Counted from the stretch's first letter, positions 1 through 8,017 are shown. The stretch is DNA of 64,000 nt from Cyclobacteriaceae bacterium (GCA_016787665.1 JAEUUC010000009.1:62001-126000), one strand, 5' to 3'. Numbers and translations are program-made. The notes: a model not told the origin generated them from the sequence alone.

Positions 1-171
1 GGCACGCAGACTTTTCCCGAGGCTCGCGCCCGCGTGATTTCCGACTATCAAAACGAACTCGAAACGAAATGGCTCACCAGGCTCAGAAACAAATATCCCG
101 TGAAAGTCAATAAGAAAGTGAAAAAATCCGTTCTTAAATCATTGGTTCCTTCCCCTCCAACCGGCAAATGA
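1..171 (+). CDS. Peptidyl-prolyl isomerase, C-terminal fragment (cut by window start)
   Basis: Frame 1 is open from the first base to a TGA at 169-171 and encodes 56 residues, including TFPEARARVISDYQNELE and KWLTRLRNKYPVKV. This resembles the extreme C terminus of Bacteroidota SurA/PpiC-type isomerases, where a charged helix follows the last parvulin domain. The stop overlaps the ATG of the next gene (ATGA), so the two are translationally coupled and part of one chaperone operon. The catalytic domain lies outside the window, so the assignment rests on tail similarity and context. Confidence 0.6.
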   Translation, partial: GTQTFPEARARVISDYQNELETKWLTRLRNKYPVKVNKKVKKSVLKSLVPSPPTGK

Positions 172-1046
172 CAACGAAAGCACTCTTTTTCCTCTCCGTG
201 TGCGGCCTAATGGCCGGATGCGACCTCATTCGGGTGAAAAAAGAGAACGAACCGGTCGAACCGGTGCGCAAAGCAGTAGCCCGTGTGAACGATGTCATCT
301 TGTACCTCGATGAATTGGAGGGCATTGTAACTACGGACTCATCTCCGGCCGATAGCACCGCCCGCGTGGCCGCCTACATCAACAACTGGATCCGAAAGCA
401 AGTGTTGATTCAGGAAGCCATGCGCACCATTGACATTAACGAAGCCGAGGTAGAGCGCAAAGTGCTGGATTACCGGTATAGCCTGATTGGCTATGAGTAT
501 CAGAATTATTACATCCGACAGCATTTGAATGACAGCATTACTGATACAGAGATTGAGAATTATTACCGCGAACACCAGGACAACTTCGTATTGAAGCAAA
601 ACATTTTACAGGGCACGTTCATCAAAGTGCCGAAAGGGGCACCCCGTACCAATCGTATCAAAGACCTGATGTTTTCGAAAAAGGAAAAAGAAGTTAAGGA
701 ACTGGCCTCGTACTGCCTCAGCTTTTCTGCGGCTTACCACCTGTCGGATTCCACCTGGATTGAATTCGACAAACTGGTTGCCAATTCGCCATTGGCCGAG
801 ATCCCCAATAAAGTCCAGTTTTTGCGATCTTACCCGTTCTTTGAAACCCAGGATGATGACTACCTCTACTTCCTGAAAGTGGATGCCTACAAGATTTCCG
901 ACAATGTATCGCCCATTGACTTCGTTCGCGAAGACATCAAAAATATTATTTTAAACAAGAGAAAAGTTGAACTTGCACGTAAATTGGAAGATGAGGTGTA
1001 TGAAAAAGCTGCCGAGCGAAAGGACTTTGAGATCTATAATCAGTAG
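168..1046 (+). CDS. SurA-like periplasmic lipoprotein, no recognisable parvulin core
   Basis: A 292-residue protein. The N terminus is a lipoprotein signal with a lipobox (LMAGCD, Cys about residue 18), so it should be anchored in the periplasm. The next 120 residues look like a SurA N-domain: a VNDVILYLDEL segment, then helices rich in charged residues (NNWIRKQVLIQEA). I see no clear parvulin active-site pattern in the C-terminal half, so it is probably a holdase-type chaperone for outer-membrane proteins and not an active isomerase. It lies between two other isomerase genes, overlapping the first by 4 nt and the next by 47 nt. The family is clear; the partner proteins are unknown. Confidence 0.7.
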   Translation: MTTKALFFLSVCGLMAGCDLIRVKKENEPVEPVRKAVARVNDVILYLDELEGIVTTDSSPADSTARVAAYINNWIRKQVLIQEAMRTIDINEAEVERKVLDYRYSLIGYEYQNYYIRQHLNDSITDTEIENYYREHQDNFVLKQNILQGTFIKVPKGAPRTNRIKDLMFSKKEKEVKELASYCLSFSAAYHLSDSTWIEFDKLVANSPLAEIPNKVQFLRSYPFFETQDDDYLYFLKVDAYKISDNVSPIDFVREDIKNIILNKRKVELARKLEDEVYEKAAERKDFEIYNQ

Positions 1047-2370
1047 CCTGTTGTTGCTAACCAGCTGGCTAGCTCAGGCACAGCCGACACAGCCGGACGG
1101 ATCGTCTGGCTTTGTGATCGACAAGATCATTGCCAAGGTGGATAATTACATTGTGCTGAAGTCGGAGCTCGAAGGTGCTTACCAGAATTATCTGGCCGAA
1201 GGAAATCCGGCTTCAAGCTATGCCCGTTGCGGCATGTTGAATCGCCTGATTGTGAATAAACTGCTGGTGGCAAAGGCGGAAATTGACTCCGTGACGGTGT
1301 CGGACGAAGAGGTAGACATGGAAACGGATCAGCGCATGCAAATGATTCTGCAAAACTCGGGTACCTCGCCCGAGCAACTGGAACAGGCGTATGGAAAAAC
1401 GCTGGCCGAAATCAAGATCGAATTGCGCGATCAGATTCGTGAGCAGAAGCTGGCCCGTGAGATGACGTCTAAAATAACCAAGGATTTGACCATTACCCCG
1501 GCCGAAGTGAAACGATTCTTTAACAAAATACCGGCCGACAGTCTGCCCTTCTACTCATCGGATGTGGAGGTGGCCCAAATCGTGCGCGTGGCCAAAGTGA
1601 GTGAAGCTCAAAAGCAGGAGGCCCGGCAGCGGCTAGCAGATCTGCGCAATCGCATCTTAAGTGGCGAAAATTTCAACGAGCTTGCCCGCAAGTATTCGGA
1701 AGACCCCAGTGCGCAGTACAATGGTGGCGAGATGGGTTACGTAGGCCGCGGAGCCATGGTGCCCAGCTTTGAAGCCATGGCGTTTAAGTTGCGCGAGGGC
1801 GAGATATCACAGCCGTTTGAATCCCCATTTGGCTTTCACATCATGCAACTGATCGACCGGAGAGGTAATGAGTATAATTCACGGCATATTCTGATTTCGG
1901 CTGTGCCCTCAGCCAACGACATTGACCGGGCCCGTCAATACCTGGACAGCTTGCGCAGAAAGATTGTGAAAGACTCCATTAAGTTTGATGTTGCGGCCAA
2001 AGAGTATTCAGACGATCAGGCGACCAAAGGATTGGGTGGTTACTTCACCGATCAGGATGGGAGCACCCGCATTTCCATGCGGGAGATTGACCCCGTAGTT
2101 TATCTCGCTATTGATACCATGAAGGTCGGTTCGGTCAGCCAGCCCATGACCTACCGCACCGAGCAACAGAAAGATGCGGTCCGTATCCTGTACTTCAAAA
2201 ATAAGCTCCCGCCTCATCAGGCCAACCTGAAAGACGACTGGTCACGCATTCAAAGCGCAGCCCTGTCGGAAAAACGCGACCGAATTCTGGATAAGTGGTT
2301 TCAAAAATCACGCGGAGATGTGTTTATTACGATCGATCCGGAGTTTGACAGTTGTAACATATTAGAATAA
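1000..2370 (+). CDS. surA: SurA-like peptidyl-prolyl cis-trans isomerase, two parvulin domains
   Basis: I prefer the ATG at 1000 (MKKLPSERTLRSIISS...) because it gives a compact signal peptide ending at AQAQ. Upstream in-frame starts at 967 (TTG) and 991 (ATG) are also possible. The 456-residue product has a SurA N-domain (IIAKVDNYIVLKSELEG), then two parvulin domains: the first around residues 185-285 with SEDPSAQYNGGEMGYVGRG and FGFHIMQL, the second, more diverged, with YSDDQATKGLGGYF. It should act in the periplasm, folding outer-membrane beta-barrels. It overlaps the preceding gene and is followed 10 nt later by moxR. Confidence 0.85.
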   Translation: MKKLPSERTLRSIISSLLLLTSWLAQAQPTQPDGSSGFVIDKIIAKVDNYIVLKSELEGAYQNYLAEGNPASSYARCGMLNRLIVNKLLVAKAEIDSVTVSDEEVDMETDQRMQMILQNSGTSPEQLEQAYGKTLAEIKIELRDQIREQKLAREMTSKITKDLTITPAEVKRFFNKIPADSLPFYSSDVEVAQIVRVAKVSEAQKQEARQRLADLRNRILSGENFNELARKYSEDPSAQYNGGEMGYVGRGAMVPSFEAMAFKLREGEISQPFESPFGFHIMQLIDRRGNEYNSRHILISAVPSANDIDRARQYLDSLRRKIVKDSIKFDVAAKEYSDDQATKGLGGYFTDQDGSTRISMREIDPVVYLAIDTMKVGSVSQPMTYRTEQQKDAVRILYFKNKLPPHQANLKDDWSRIQSAALSEKRDRILDKWFQKSRGDVFITIDPEFDSCNILE

Positions 2371-2380
2371 CCTACCTGAC

Positions 2381-3346
2381 ATGACGGTATTTGCAAACGA
2401 TGTGGAGGCAGCTGACGCGCTGGCCGACTCCTATAAGAAGTTAACCCGCGAAATCGGCAAAGTAGTCGTAGGTCAGGATCAGGTGGTGCATCAGGTGCTG
2501 ACGGGGATTTTTTGTCAGGGACATTCGCAACTGGTGGGCGTACCCGGACTGGCCAAGACGCTGCTGGTTCAAACGATCGCCACGGCCTTGCACCTGGAGT
2601 TCAAACGAATCCAGTTCACTCCCGACTTGATGCCATCCGACATCGTGGGTGCCGAAACACTCGACAAGGAACGCAACTTTCAATTTGTCAAAGGGCCCAT
2701 CTTCGCCAACATTGTATTGGCCGATGAGATTAACCGCACGCCACCCAAAACGCAGGCTGCGCTGCTCGAAAGTATGCAGGAATATGCGGTTACTATTGCC
2801 GGGCACCGGTATACCTTACCCCGGCCATTCTTTGTACTGGCCACGCAGAACCCGATCGAGCAGGAAGGAACCTACCCCCTGCCGGAGGCTCAACTGGATC
2901 GTTTCATGTTTAATATCCTGCTGGATTATCCCAACTACCAACAGGAACTCGAGATCGTAAAAAAGACAACCACCGACAGTCTGGCCCAGGTCAACACGAT
3001 TCTTACCGGAGACGAGATCATGGCCTATCAACACCTGGTCAGGCGCGTGCCGGTGGCCGACAACGTAGTGGAATATGCGGTAAAACTCTCGCAACAGACG
3101 CGGCCCGGACCAAACGGTTCGTCCATTGCTAACGACTACCTCGAATGGGGTGCGGGGCCACGAGCCTCCCAGTTTTTGGTATTGGGAGCTAAATGTCACG
3201 CTCTCCTGAACGGAAAGTATTCGCCCGATATTGAAGACGTACAAGCGGTTGCCCGGCCTGTGCTTCGTCACCGCATTGTCAGAAATTTCAAAGCTGAAGC
3301 GGAAGGAATTACCGTTGATCAACTTATCGATAAGCTGATGATTTGA
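2381..3346 (+). CDS. moxR: MoxR-family AAA+ ATPase
   Basis: A 321-residue AAA+ protein. Visible motifs are Walker A (GVPGLAKTLLVQ), Walker B (VLADEINRTPPKTQAALLESMQE), sensor 1 (VLATQNPIEQEGTYPLPEAQLDRF) and a C-terminal lid ending in VARPVLRHRI. MoxR proteins act as chaperones that assemble or activate partner complexes, often DUF58/vWA proteins. No DUF58 gene follows here. This copy sits with SurA-like chaperones and is separate from the second MoxR of this window (46970-47944), which does have a DUF58 partner. It starts 10 nt after surA and its TGA overlaps the ATG of the Crp/Fnr gene by one base. Confidence 0.88.
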   Translation: MTVFANDVEAADALADSYKKLTREIGKVVVGQDQVVHQVLTGIFCQGHSQLVGVPGLAKTLLVQTIATALHLEFKRIQFTPDLMPSDIVGAETLDKERNFQFVKGPIFANIVLADEINRTPPKTQAALLESMQEYAVTIAGHRYTLPRPFFVLATQNPIEQEGTYPLPEAQLDRFMFNILLDYPNYQQELEIVKKTTTDSLAQVNTILTGDEIMAYQHLVRRVPVADNVVEYAVKLSQQTRPGPNGSSIANDYLEWGAGPRASQFLVLGAKCHALLNGKYSPDIEDVQAVARPVLRHRIVRNFKAEAEGITVDQLIDKLMI

Positions 3347-3972
3347 TGACCGAAGTAGCTGTCATCCGCGAACATCTGCCCGGCCTGCCGATTGAGCTGT
3401 TGCATGAAATCGCCAGCGAAGCAACTATTGCGGAGATTCCTGCCCATACTGAAATTCTTCACGAAGGCCAGTATATAAAAATGCTTCCCGTGGTATTGGC
3501 AGGCGTGTTGAAAGTATTCAGCCGCTCCGAAGACCGTGAGTTATTGCTCTACTACATTCGCCCAAAGGAAAGCTGCGTCATGTCTTTTTTGGCTGGTTTG
3601 AAACAAACACCCAGCCGGGTTTTTGCTTTGACTGAAGAAGAAAGCAAAGTGTTGCTGCTTCCGGTGCACCGCGTCAACCAGTGGGTGCAGCAGTATCCCG
3701 CGTTTAGTGCTTTGTTTTACGATCTATACGACCTGCGGTATATGGAGCTATTGGAAACAATCAACTCGTTGATTTTTCAAAACCTCGACCAACGCATTCT
3801 GGATTACTTGCAACAGAAGAAGAGCCTGCGGGGAAGCTCGCTGCTGGATTTGCGGCACCGCGAAATTGCGCAGGAGTTGGGCACCTCGCGTGAGGTAATT
3901 ACCCGCATTTTGAAAAAACTGGAAAAAGACGGTCGACTCAAGCAGTTGGAAACCGGCATTCAGTTGCTTTAA
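3346..3972 (+). CDS. Crp/Fnr-family transcriptional regulator
   Basis: The start is the ATG at 3346, sharing one base with the moxR stop (TGATG); a TTG at 3343 is less likely. The 208-residue protein has an N-terminal cyclic-nucleotide-binding-like beta-roll (residues ~20-115) and a C-terminal winged helix whose recognition helix reads REIAQELGTSREVITRILKKLEKDG, the usual Crp/Fnr pattern. I see no N-terminal cysteine cluster, so it is not a classic Fe-S Fnr, and no canonical cAMP pocket. A palindrome of Crp type occurs 82 bp downstream, in front of two small membrane-protein genes, suggesting local regulation. Confidence 0.85.
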   Translation: MTEVAVIREHLPGLPIELLHEIASEATIAEIPAHTEILHEGQYIKMLPVVLAGVLKVFSRSEDRELLLYYIRPKESCVMSFLAGLKQTPSRVFALTEEESKVLLLPVHRVNQWVQQYPAFSALFYDLYDLRYMELLETINSLIFQNLDQRILDYLQQKKSLRGSSLLDLRHREIAQELGTSREVITRILKKLEKDGRLKQLETGIQLL

Positions 3973-3974
3973 AA

Positions 3975-4004
3975 CCGCGTGGCCTTCACCACGGCTATTT
4001 TTTT
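3975..4004 (+). terminator. Probable Rho-independent terminator after the Crp/Fnr gene
   Basis: CGTGG (3978-3982) pairs with CCACG (3989-3993) around a 6-nt loop, and a run of seven T follows at 3998-4004. The stem is short, so termination may be partial. It would separate the surA-moxR-crp operon from the downstream small-protein transcript. Confidence 0.45.
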
Positions 4005-4053
4005 CAACCTTGCTGGACTTTTTTCCACTGATTATCAGATAGTTGCTCGTCTT

Positions 4054-4069
4054 GGTGACCAAGATCACC
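4054..4069. promoter_or_regulatory. Crp/Fnr-type palindromic operator
   Basis: The 16-bp sequence GGTGACCAAGATCACC is a 5-5 palindrome with a 6-bp spacer, the same geometry as a Crp site (TGTGA-N6-TCACA). It lies 82 bp after the Crp/Fnr gene and about 30 bp upstream of a TAnnTTTG-like -7 element at 4092. Its centre is therefore near -43 relative to the inferred start of transcription, a usual activator position. Binding by the adjacent regulator is inferred. Confidence 0.5.
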
Positions 4070-4091
4070 GCCTTGGGCGCAGTGACTGCCT

Positions 4092-4099
4092 TACCTTTC
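4092..4099 (+). promoter_or_regulatory. Candidate -7 promoter element
   Basis: TACCTTTC matches the Bacteroidota -7 consensus TAnnTTTG at 7 of 8 positions. No good -33 element is visible at the right distance, which fits an activator-dependent promoter with the palindrome at 4054-4069 replacing it. Confidence 0.35.
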
Positions 4100-4119
4100 C
4101 ACCATCAAACAGACCGCAC

Positions 4120-4218
4120 GTGAAAGCCAACCGGGTATTCCGATTTTGGATTGTCTGCCTCCTTTGCGTAAGCGTGGTGTACGGCCTGGTGAAAATGATT
4201 GAAGTAATTAATCCATAA
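4120..4218 (+). CDS. Small single-pass membrane protein (32 aa)
   Basis: A GTG at 4120 opens a 32-codon frame whose product has a basic N terminus (KANRVFRF), a hydrophobic span (WIVCLLCVSVVYGLV) and a short polar tail (KMIEVINP). The frame stays open further upstream, but those codons encode no membrane-like or family-like sequence and include the inferred promoter and operator. It ends 16 nt before the DUF2892 gene, so the two are probably cotranscribed. I do not recognise a family. Reality as a protein is suggested by its hydrophobic pattern only. Confidence 0.4.
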   Translation: MKANRVFRFWIVCLLCVSVVYGLVKMIEVINP

Positions 4219-4234
4219 CCCTAAAAAACAAACT

Positions 4235-4450
4235 ATGAAAAAGAACATGGGAAATGTTGACCGCGTGATCCGGGTCATCCTGGCCGCCATCTTTGCTGTA
4301 TTGTACTTCACGGGCACGGTGACCGGCACGCTGGGTCTCGTACTGGTTATTCTCGGTGGCGTTTTTGTGCTCACCAGCCTCGTTAGTTTCTGTCCGCTGT
4401 ATGCGCCCCTCGGCATCAGCACGTGTGACGTGAAGAATAAAGCCGCGTAG
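4235..4450 (+). CDS. DUF2892-family inner-membrane protein
   Basis: A 71-residue protein with a positively charged start (MKKNMGNVDRVIRV), two hydrophobic helices (ILAAIFAVLYFTGTVTG and GLVLVILGGVFVLTSLVS) and the typical ending SFCPLYAPLGISTC. This matches DUF2892, the domain also found fused to rhodanese in YgaP. Relatives are often linked to sulfur transfer or stress regulators of the Crp/Fnr type, consistent with the neighbour at 3346. The exact function is unknown. A strong terminator follows 25 nt after the stop. Confidence 0.8.
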   Translation: MKKNMGNVDRVIRVILAAIFAVLYFTGTVTGTLGLVLVILGGVFVLTSLVSFCPLYAPLGISTCDVKNKAA

Positions 4451-4475
4451 CCGCTGAACGACCTTGACCAACCCC

Positions 4476-4508
4476 GCCACCTGCACCTCGGCAGGTGGCA
4501 TTTTTTTT
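4476..4508 (+). terminator. Rho-independent terminator
   Basis: GCCACCTGC (4476-4484) pairs perfectly with GCAGGTGGC (4491-4499) over a 6-nt loop and is followed by a T run at 4501-4508. It ends the DUF2892 transcript and lies just beyond the end of the convergent aldehyde dehydrogenase gene. Confidence 0.88.
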
Positions 4509-6126
4509 AGAAAATATAATCCGTGCTGAGAAAGGCAGACTCGCGATTGCGGATAATCTGGCCAATCATCTGTTTGTTGCTGTCTGTGATTTTGGCAGCT
4601 ACAATGGTGCGAATGGAAAACACGCGCAGCGCATCCGCCACCGACAACGTACCCTCAGCCGAATCTTTACGGCCGTTGAACGGGAACGTATCAGGTCCGC
4701 GCTGGCATTGCGCGTTGATGTTGATTCGCCCCACCTGATTAGCGAGTAAATCGATCAACTGTGCCATGGTGGTTGAATTTTGGCCAAACAAGCTCACCTG
4801 CTGCCCAAAATTCGAATTCACCACATAGCTGATCGCTTCATTGGTATCGTCAAACGGTACTATCGGCACCACGGGACCGAATTGCTCCTCGTAGTACACC
4901 TTCATTTTGTTATTCACCGGATAGAGGACAGCCGGGTAAAAGAATGTCTCATTTACTTCGCCACCCCGCTCATTGATCACGCGCGCACCTAACCGAATGG
5001 CGTCTTCGACAAGACCTTTTAGATATTCCGTTTTACCTGGTTCAGGCAAAGGCGTGAGTGACACGCCCGCCTCCCAGGGCATGCCCATTTTAAGCTTCGC
5101 TACTTCGGCACAAAAGCGCTTGGTAAATTCTTCTACCCGCGATTGATGGACGAAAATGATCTTTAAGGCCGTGCAACGCTGTCCATTGAATGACAGTGAA
5201 CCCAACACGCATTCTGGCACGGCAATGTCCAAATTGGCGTCCGGTAAGATAACAGCCGGATTCTTGGCATCCAGTCCAAGGATTGCTTTGAGTCGGTGAG
5301 GCTTCGGGTGCAGTCGTTTGAGATCATTTGCTCCTTTATTCGTTCCAATAAAGGCGAACACATCCACTTTACCGGTCTCCATCAGCGCGCCAACGGTTTC
5401 ACGGCCGCGTCCGTAAATGATATTGATCACGCCCTTGGGAAAACTTTTTTGAAATACTTCCAGCAACGGACGGATGAGCAGGACACCATATTTGGCCGGT
5501 TTGAATACAACCGTATTACCCATGATGAGAGCCGGTATTAAGGTGCTGAACGTCTCATTTAAGGGGTAGTTGTAAGGCCCCATACACAAGGCCACACCCA
5601 GCGGCACCCGTCTGATTTGCCCCATGATACCCTGCTCCTGAACAAACCGTGCCGAATTCCGGTCCAGATCTTTCAATGAGTTAATGGTATCGACAATGTA
5701 ATCGCACGTACGGTCAAATTCCTTTTCCGAATCTTTTTGTGGTTTGCCGATTTCCCACATCAGCAAATTCACAACTTCGGATCGCTTTTCTTTCATGCGC
5801 TCCAGAAAACCTTCGATGTGTTGGATACGCTCCGCTACCGTCATCATCGGCCAGGCGCCATGGCCCAGATCGTAGGCCTGCACGGCCGCATCCAGTGCCT
5901 GTAAAGCTTCGTGCGATGTCAACAGCGGAGTGCTTCCGATGACTTTCTGCTGCAACCCTTTGGGGGTTCGGACAAACACCGGGCTTAGGACAGGGCTTTG
6001 GTCGCCCGACCATCGCAACAATTCACCGTTAATGAGATATTCGCGCTGCTCGATCGATTGCGGCAAAAGCACATGAGCCGGAAGAGAAGCTTCTTCCGGA
6101 AACAGATTCGACAAAAATGAACTCAT
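4507..6126 (-). CDS. gapN: NADP-dependent glyceraldehyde-3-phosphate dehydrogenase-like aldehyde dehydrogenase
   Basis: A 539-residue ALDH-superfamily protein. The nucleotide-binding stretch (ALCMGPYNYPLNETFSTLIPALIMGNTVVFKPAK) and the active-site cysteine loop (FNGQRCTALK) are clear, and the overall pattern fits non-phosphorylating, NADP-linked glyceraldehyde-3-phosphate dehydrogenases, which oxidise the triose phosphate directly to 3-phosphoglycerate. The segment that normally holds the catalytic Glu (ELGGK) reads GLDAKNP here, so the acidic residue is Asp and shifted. The protein has an extended N terminus (~60 residues before the core). DeoC follows 9 nt upstream on the same strand, which suggests coexpression: DeoC yields glyceraldehyde 3-phosphate. 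Substrate is inferred from family resemblance. Confidence 0.72.
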   Translation of the reverse strand: MSSFLSNLFPEEASLPAHVLLPQSIEQREYLINGELLRWSGDQSPVLSPVFVRTPKGLQQKVIGSTPLLTSHEALQALDAAVQAYDLGHGAWPMMTVAERIQHIEGFLERMKEKRSEVVNLLMWEIGKPQKDSEKEFDRTCDYIVDTINSLKDLDRNSARFVQEQGIMGQIRRVPLGVALCMGPYNYPLNETFSTLIPALIMGNTVVFKPAKYGVLLIRPLLEVFQKSFPKGVINIIYGRGRETVGALMETGKVDVFAFIGTNKGANDLKRLHPKPHRLKAILGLDAKNPAVILPDANLDIAVPECVLGSLSFNGQRCTALKIIFVHQSRVEEFTKRFCAEVAKLKMGMPWEAGVSLTPLPEPGKTEYLKGLVEDAIRLGARVINERGGEVNETFFYPAVLYPVNNKMKVYYEEQFGPVVPIVPFDDTNEAISYVVNSNFGQQVSLFGQNSTTMAQLIDLLANQVGRININAQCQRGPDTFPFNGRKDSAEGTLSVADALRVFSIRTIVAAKITDSNKQMIGQIIRNRESAFLSTDYIF

Positions 6127-6135
6127 GGAGTTAGG

Positions 6136-6804
6136 TTAGGTTGGCGAAGATACGATTTTAACACCTGACGAGGTGCCCAGACGACTCGCCCCAGCCTCAA
6201 TCAGCGCCAATGCCTGCTCGGCCGTCTTTATTCCACCCGATGCCTTGATCCCCACGGAAGGAGGAATAGCCGCTTTCATAATCTTGACGTGTTCCACCGT
6301 GGCACCCCCGGAGGCAAATCCGGTTGAGGTCTTGACAAAATCTGCCCCGGCATCCGCGCAAAGCTTGCACGCCTCGGCTATCTCGGTATCGGAAAGCAGA
6401 GCCGTCTCCAGAATTACCTTCAAAACTTTTTGATGATCGTGGGCCAACCGGCTACACTTAGCAATGTCGATTTTGGTCCACGGTATGCCGGTCTTGAATG
6501 CCGACACGTTCAACACCACATCGATTTCATCAGCTCCGTCATCTACAGCCCGTTTGATCTCCTCTAACTTAGTTTCGGTCATGTGGTAGCCCAACGGAAA
6601 TCCCGCCACGGTAACTAACTTGATGGGCGCCACTCCGATTTCCCGTTTGGCCCGTTTGACCCAGAACGGAGGGACGCAAACACCAAAGAATTGATGTTGT
6701 CGCGCCTCTTCAACCAGGCGGTCGATATCACCCACGACCACCGCGGGTGAAAGATTCGTGTGCTCGATAAAGGGTGCGAGGTTCACCGCACCAAAATAGG
6801 GCAT
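6136..6804 (-). CDS. deoC: Deoxyribose-phosphate aldolase
   Basis: The 222-residue product starts at the ATG at 6804 (MPYFGAVNLAPFIEHTNL), the usual DeoC start; a longer frame extends to 6978 but overlaps the next gene and carries unrelated sequence. Class I aldolase motifs are visible: VTVAGFPLG, DEIDVVLN, KVILETALL and the Schiff-base lysine in DFVKTSTGF, then GIKASGGIKT. It cleaves 2-deoxyribose 5-phosphate into acetaldehyde and glyceraldehyde 3-phosphate during deoxynucleoside catabolism. The downstream aldehyde dehydrogenase, 9 nt away, could use the product. Confidence 0.92.
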   Translation of the reverse strand: MPYFGAVNLAPFIEHTNLSPAVVVGDIDRLVEEARQHQFFGVCVPPFWVKRAKREIGVAPIKLVTVAGFPLGYHMTETKLEEIKRAVDDGADEIDVVLNVSAFKTGIPWTKIDIAKCSRLAHDHQKVLKVILETALLSDTEIAEACKLCADAGADFVKTSTGFASGGATVEHVKIMKAAIPPSVGIKASGGIKTAEQALALIEAGASRLGTSSGVKIVSSPT

Positions 6805-6826
6805 GTCAGCTAGAAATGCTATTGCG

Positions 6827-7186
6827 TCAGTGGCGTATCCCACATTCGCGACAAAACCGCTTTCTATGAGGTGGATGCTTTTTGGGCGGTTTTCGATGTC
6901 CGAAATAGGATGGATCGTTGAATTGCGGGCGATCCATTTTTCGCAGCATGCGTTGCTTTTCGCGGGCGGCTTCTTCAACTCGCGCGTAGTACTCGTACAC
7001 AGCCGTGTGCTGCACCTTCGGCCTTTTGAAAAAGATCAGCTTGTTCTTCTTTCGGGGAGTGTGGGTTGTGATGGCGGACTCCGGGCGCTCGCGTATTTCG
7101 CGATCGCCCAATGTATTGGTCTGAGCAAACAAAAGGGAAGGCCCGCTGGCCATCACCAGACAAAAAAACCTCAGCATGTTTCGCAT
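6827..7186 (-). CDS. Conserved secreted basic protein, unknown function
   Basis: A 119-residue protein from the ATG at 7186. It begins with a signal peptide (MLRFFCLVMASGPSLLFAQ), followed by a basic, Arg/Lys/Glu-rich mature part containing RPKVQHTAVYEYYARVEEAA and ending in KRFCRECGIRH. The closing CxxC-His segment and the SYFGHRKPPKKHPP motif look like a small family I have seen only in this phylum; no function is known to me. The CxxC could bind metal or form a disulfide. It lies 22 nt upstream of deoC on the same strand. Confidence 0.6.
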   Translation of the reverse strand: MRNMLRFFCLVMASGPSLLFAQTNTLGDREIRERPESAITTHTPRKKNKLIFFKRPKVQHTAVYEYYARVEEAAREKQRMLRKMDRPQFNDPSYFGHRKPPKKHPPHRKRFCRECGIRH

Positions 7187-7223
7187 AGCTGAGGTATAAC
7201 GGGTGAACCCGACAAATATTTTG

Positions 7224-7721
7224 CTAGCTGGCCTTAGGCATGAACAAGGTCTGCTGTCTTCGGAAAACCCACGGAGGAACCGGATCATCCTGTCGCCACA
7301 AGCCGCGGTTCTTGGCGCGGGCAAGTTCTTTCAGGCTCTCCAACTCCGGAATGGCGTTCTTCTCGGCCGTCCAGGCGAGTCCTTCTTTCAACATTTCGAG
7401 ACGGGGATCAACATTGCCTTCAATCAAAATGACTCCGATGCGATGACCAAGGCGGTCTTTGCCGGTAATTTGAACGACTACATTCTTGTTGAGCGTGATT
7501 TTCTCCATGAGCTTTTTTGCCCGATCGCCATACTCCTGATCCAATTCGGGGGCGTCAATACCCAGAAAGTAAATTTTGATTCGTTCGAGATCGCCTGAAA
7601 TGATTTCGACCGTGTTGCCGTCAATGACGTTTACCACCTTTCCGGAAATTTCAGCATTCGGGTTGGCCAACGCGCAAACTGCGGACAACACAAACAATCC
7701 GACTAAATTCACTCGCTTCAT
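7224..7721 (-). CDS. Secreted thermonuclease-family (SNase-like) protein
   Basis: A 165-residue protein with a signal peptide (MKRVNLVGLFVLSAVCALA) and one staphylococcal-nuclease fold. The core motifs are GKVVNVIDGNTVEI, YFLGIDAPELDQEYGDRAKKL (with the conserved Asp and Glu) and LVW-like ending AKNRGLWRQDDPVPPW. Family members are Ca-dependent phosphodiesterases cutting DNA and RNA. It is probably periplasmic or secreted. It is 37 nt upstream of the basic secreted protein and may be in the same transcript. Confidence 0.85.
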   Translation of the reverse strand: MKRVNLVGLFVLSAVCALANPNAEISGKVVNVIDGNTVEIISGDLERIKIYFLGIDAPELDQEYGDRAKKLMEKITLNKNVVVQITGKDRLGHRIGVILIEGNVDPRLEMLKEGLAWTAEKNAIPELESLKELARAKNRGLWRQDDPVPPWVFRRQQTLFMPKAS

Positions 7722-7834
7722 ATCCCTTGATCTTTGCTATTAATCAATCAAATGTGCAAAAAGTGATCGGGGAAACGTTCAACAAAACGGGCAAGGTCAC
7801 CCGCATGTAAGATTTTCGGGGCTTTTGTTGACTT

Positions 7835-7948
7835 TCACGTCAGGAGTTCAACAAGCCGGTAACCCATATAGGCCAAAAGGCAAAGCAGCAACAAGGTAGC
7901 GAAGACCTTCGCCCTTCGAAAGAAGAACTGTACGGGTAACATTTTCAT
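7835..7948 (-). CDS. Small single-pass membrane protein (37 aa)
   Basis: Reading the minus strand from the ATG at 7948 gives 37 codons: a short amphipathic basic start (MKMLPVQFFFRRAKVF), a hydrophobic helix (ATLLLLCLLAYMGY) and a short tail (RLVELLT). It is the only coding-like sequence in the 343-bp stretch between the nuclease and lpdA. There is no family I recognise. Whether it is expressed cannot be decided from the sequence. Confidence 0.4.
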   Translation of the reverse strand: MKMLPVQFFFRRAKVFATLLLLCLLAYMGYRLVELLT

Positions 7949-8017
7949 ACCGAGGTGATTTGCCTGTATAGATACACCTGGGGAGTCAAATGAAACCAGG
8001 CCGAATCGCTGAACAGC

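Noticed and set aside
3979..4119. Longer version of the small membrane-protein frame ending at 4218
   Set aside because: The upstream codons overlap the terminator, operator and -7 element and look non-coding.
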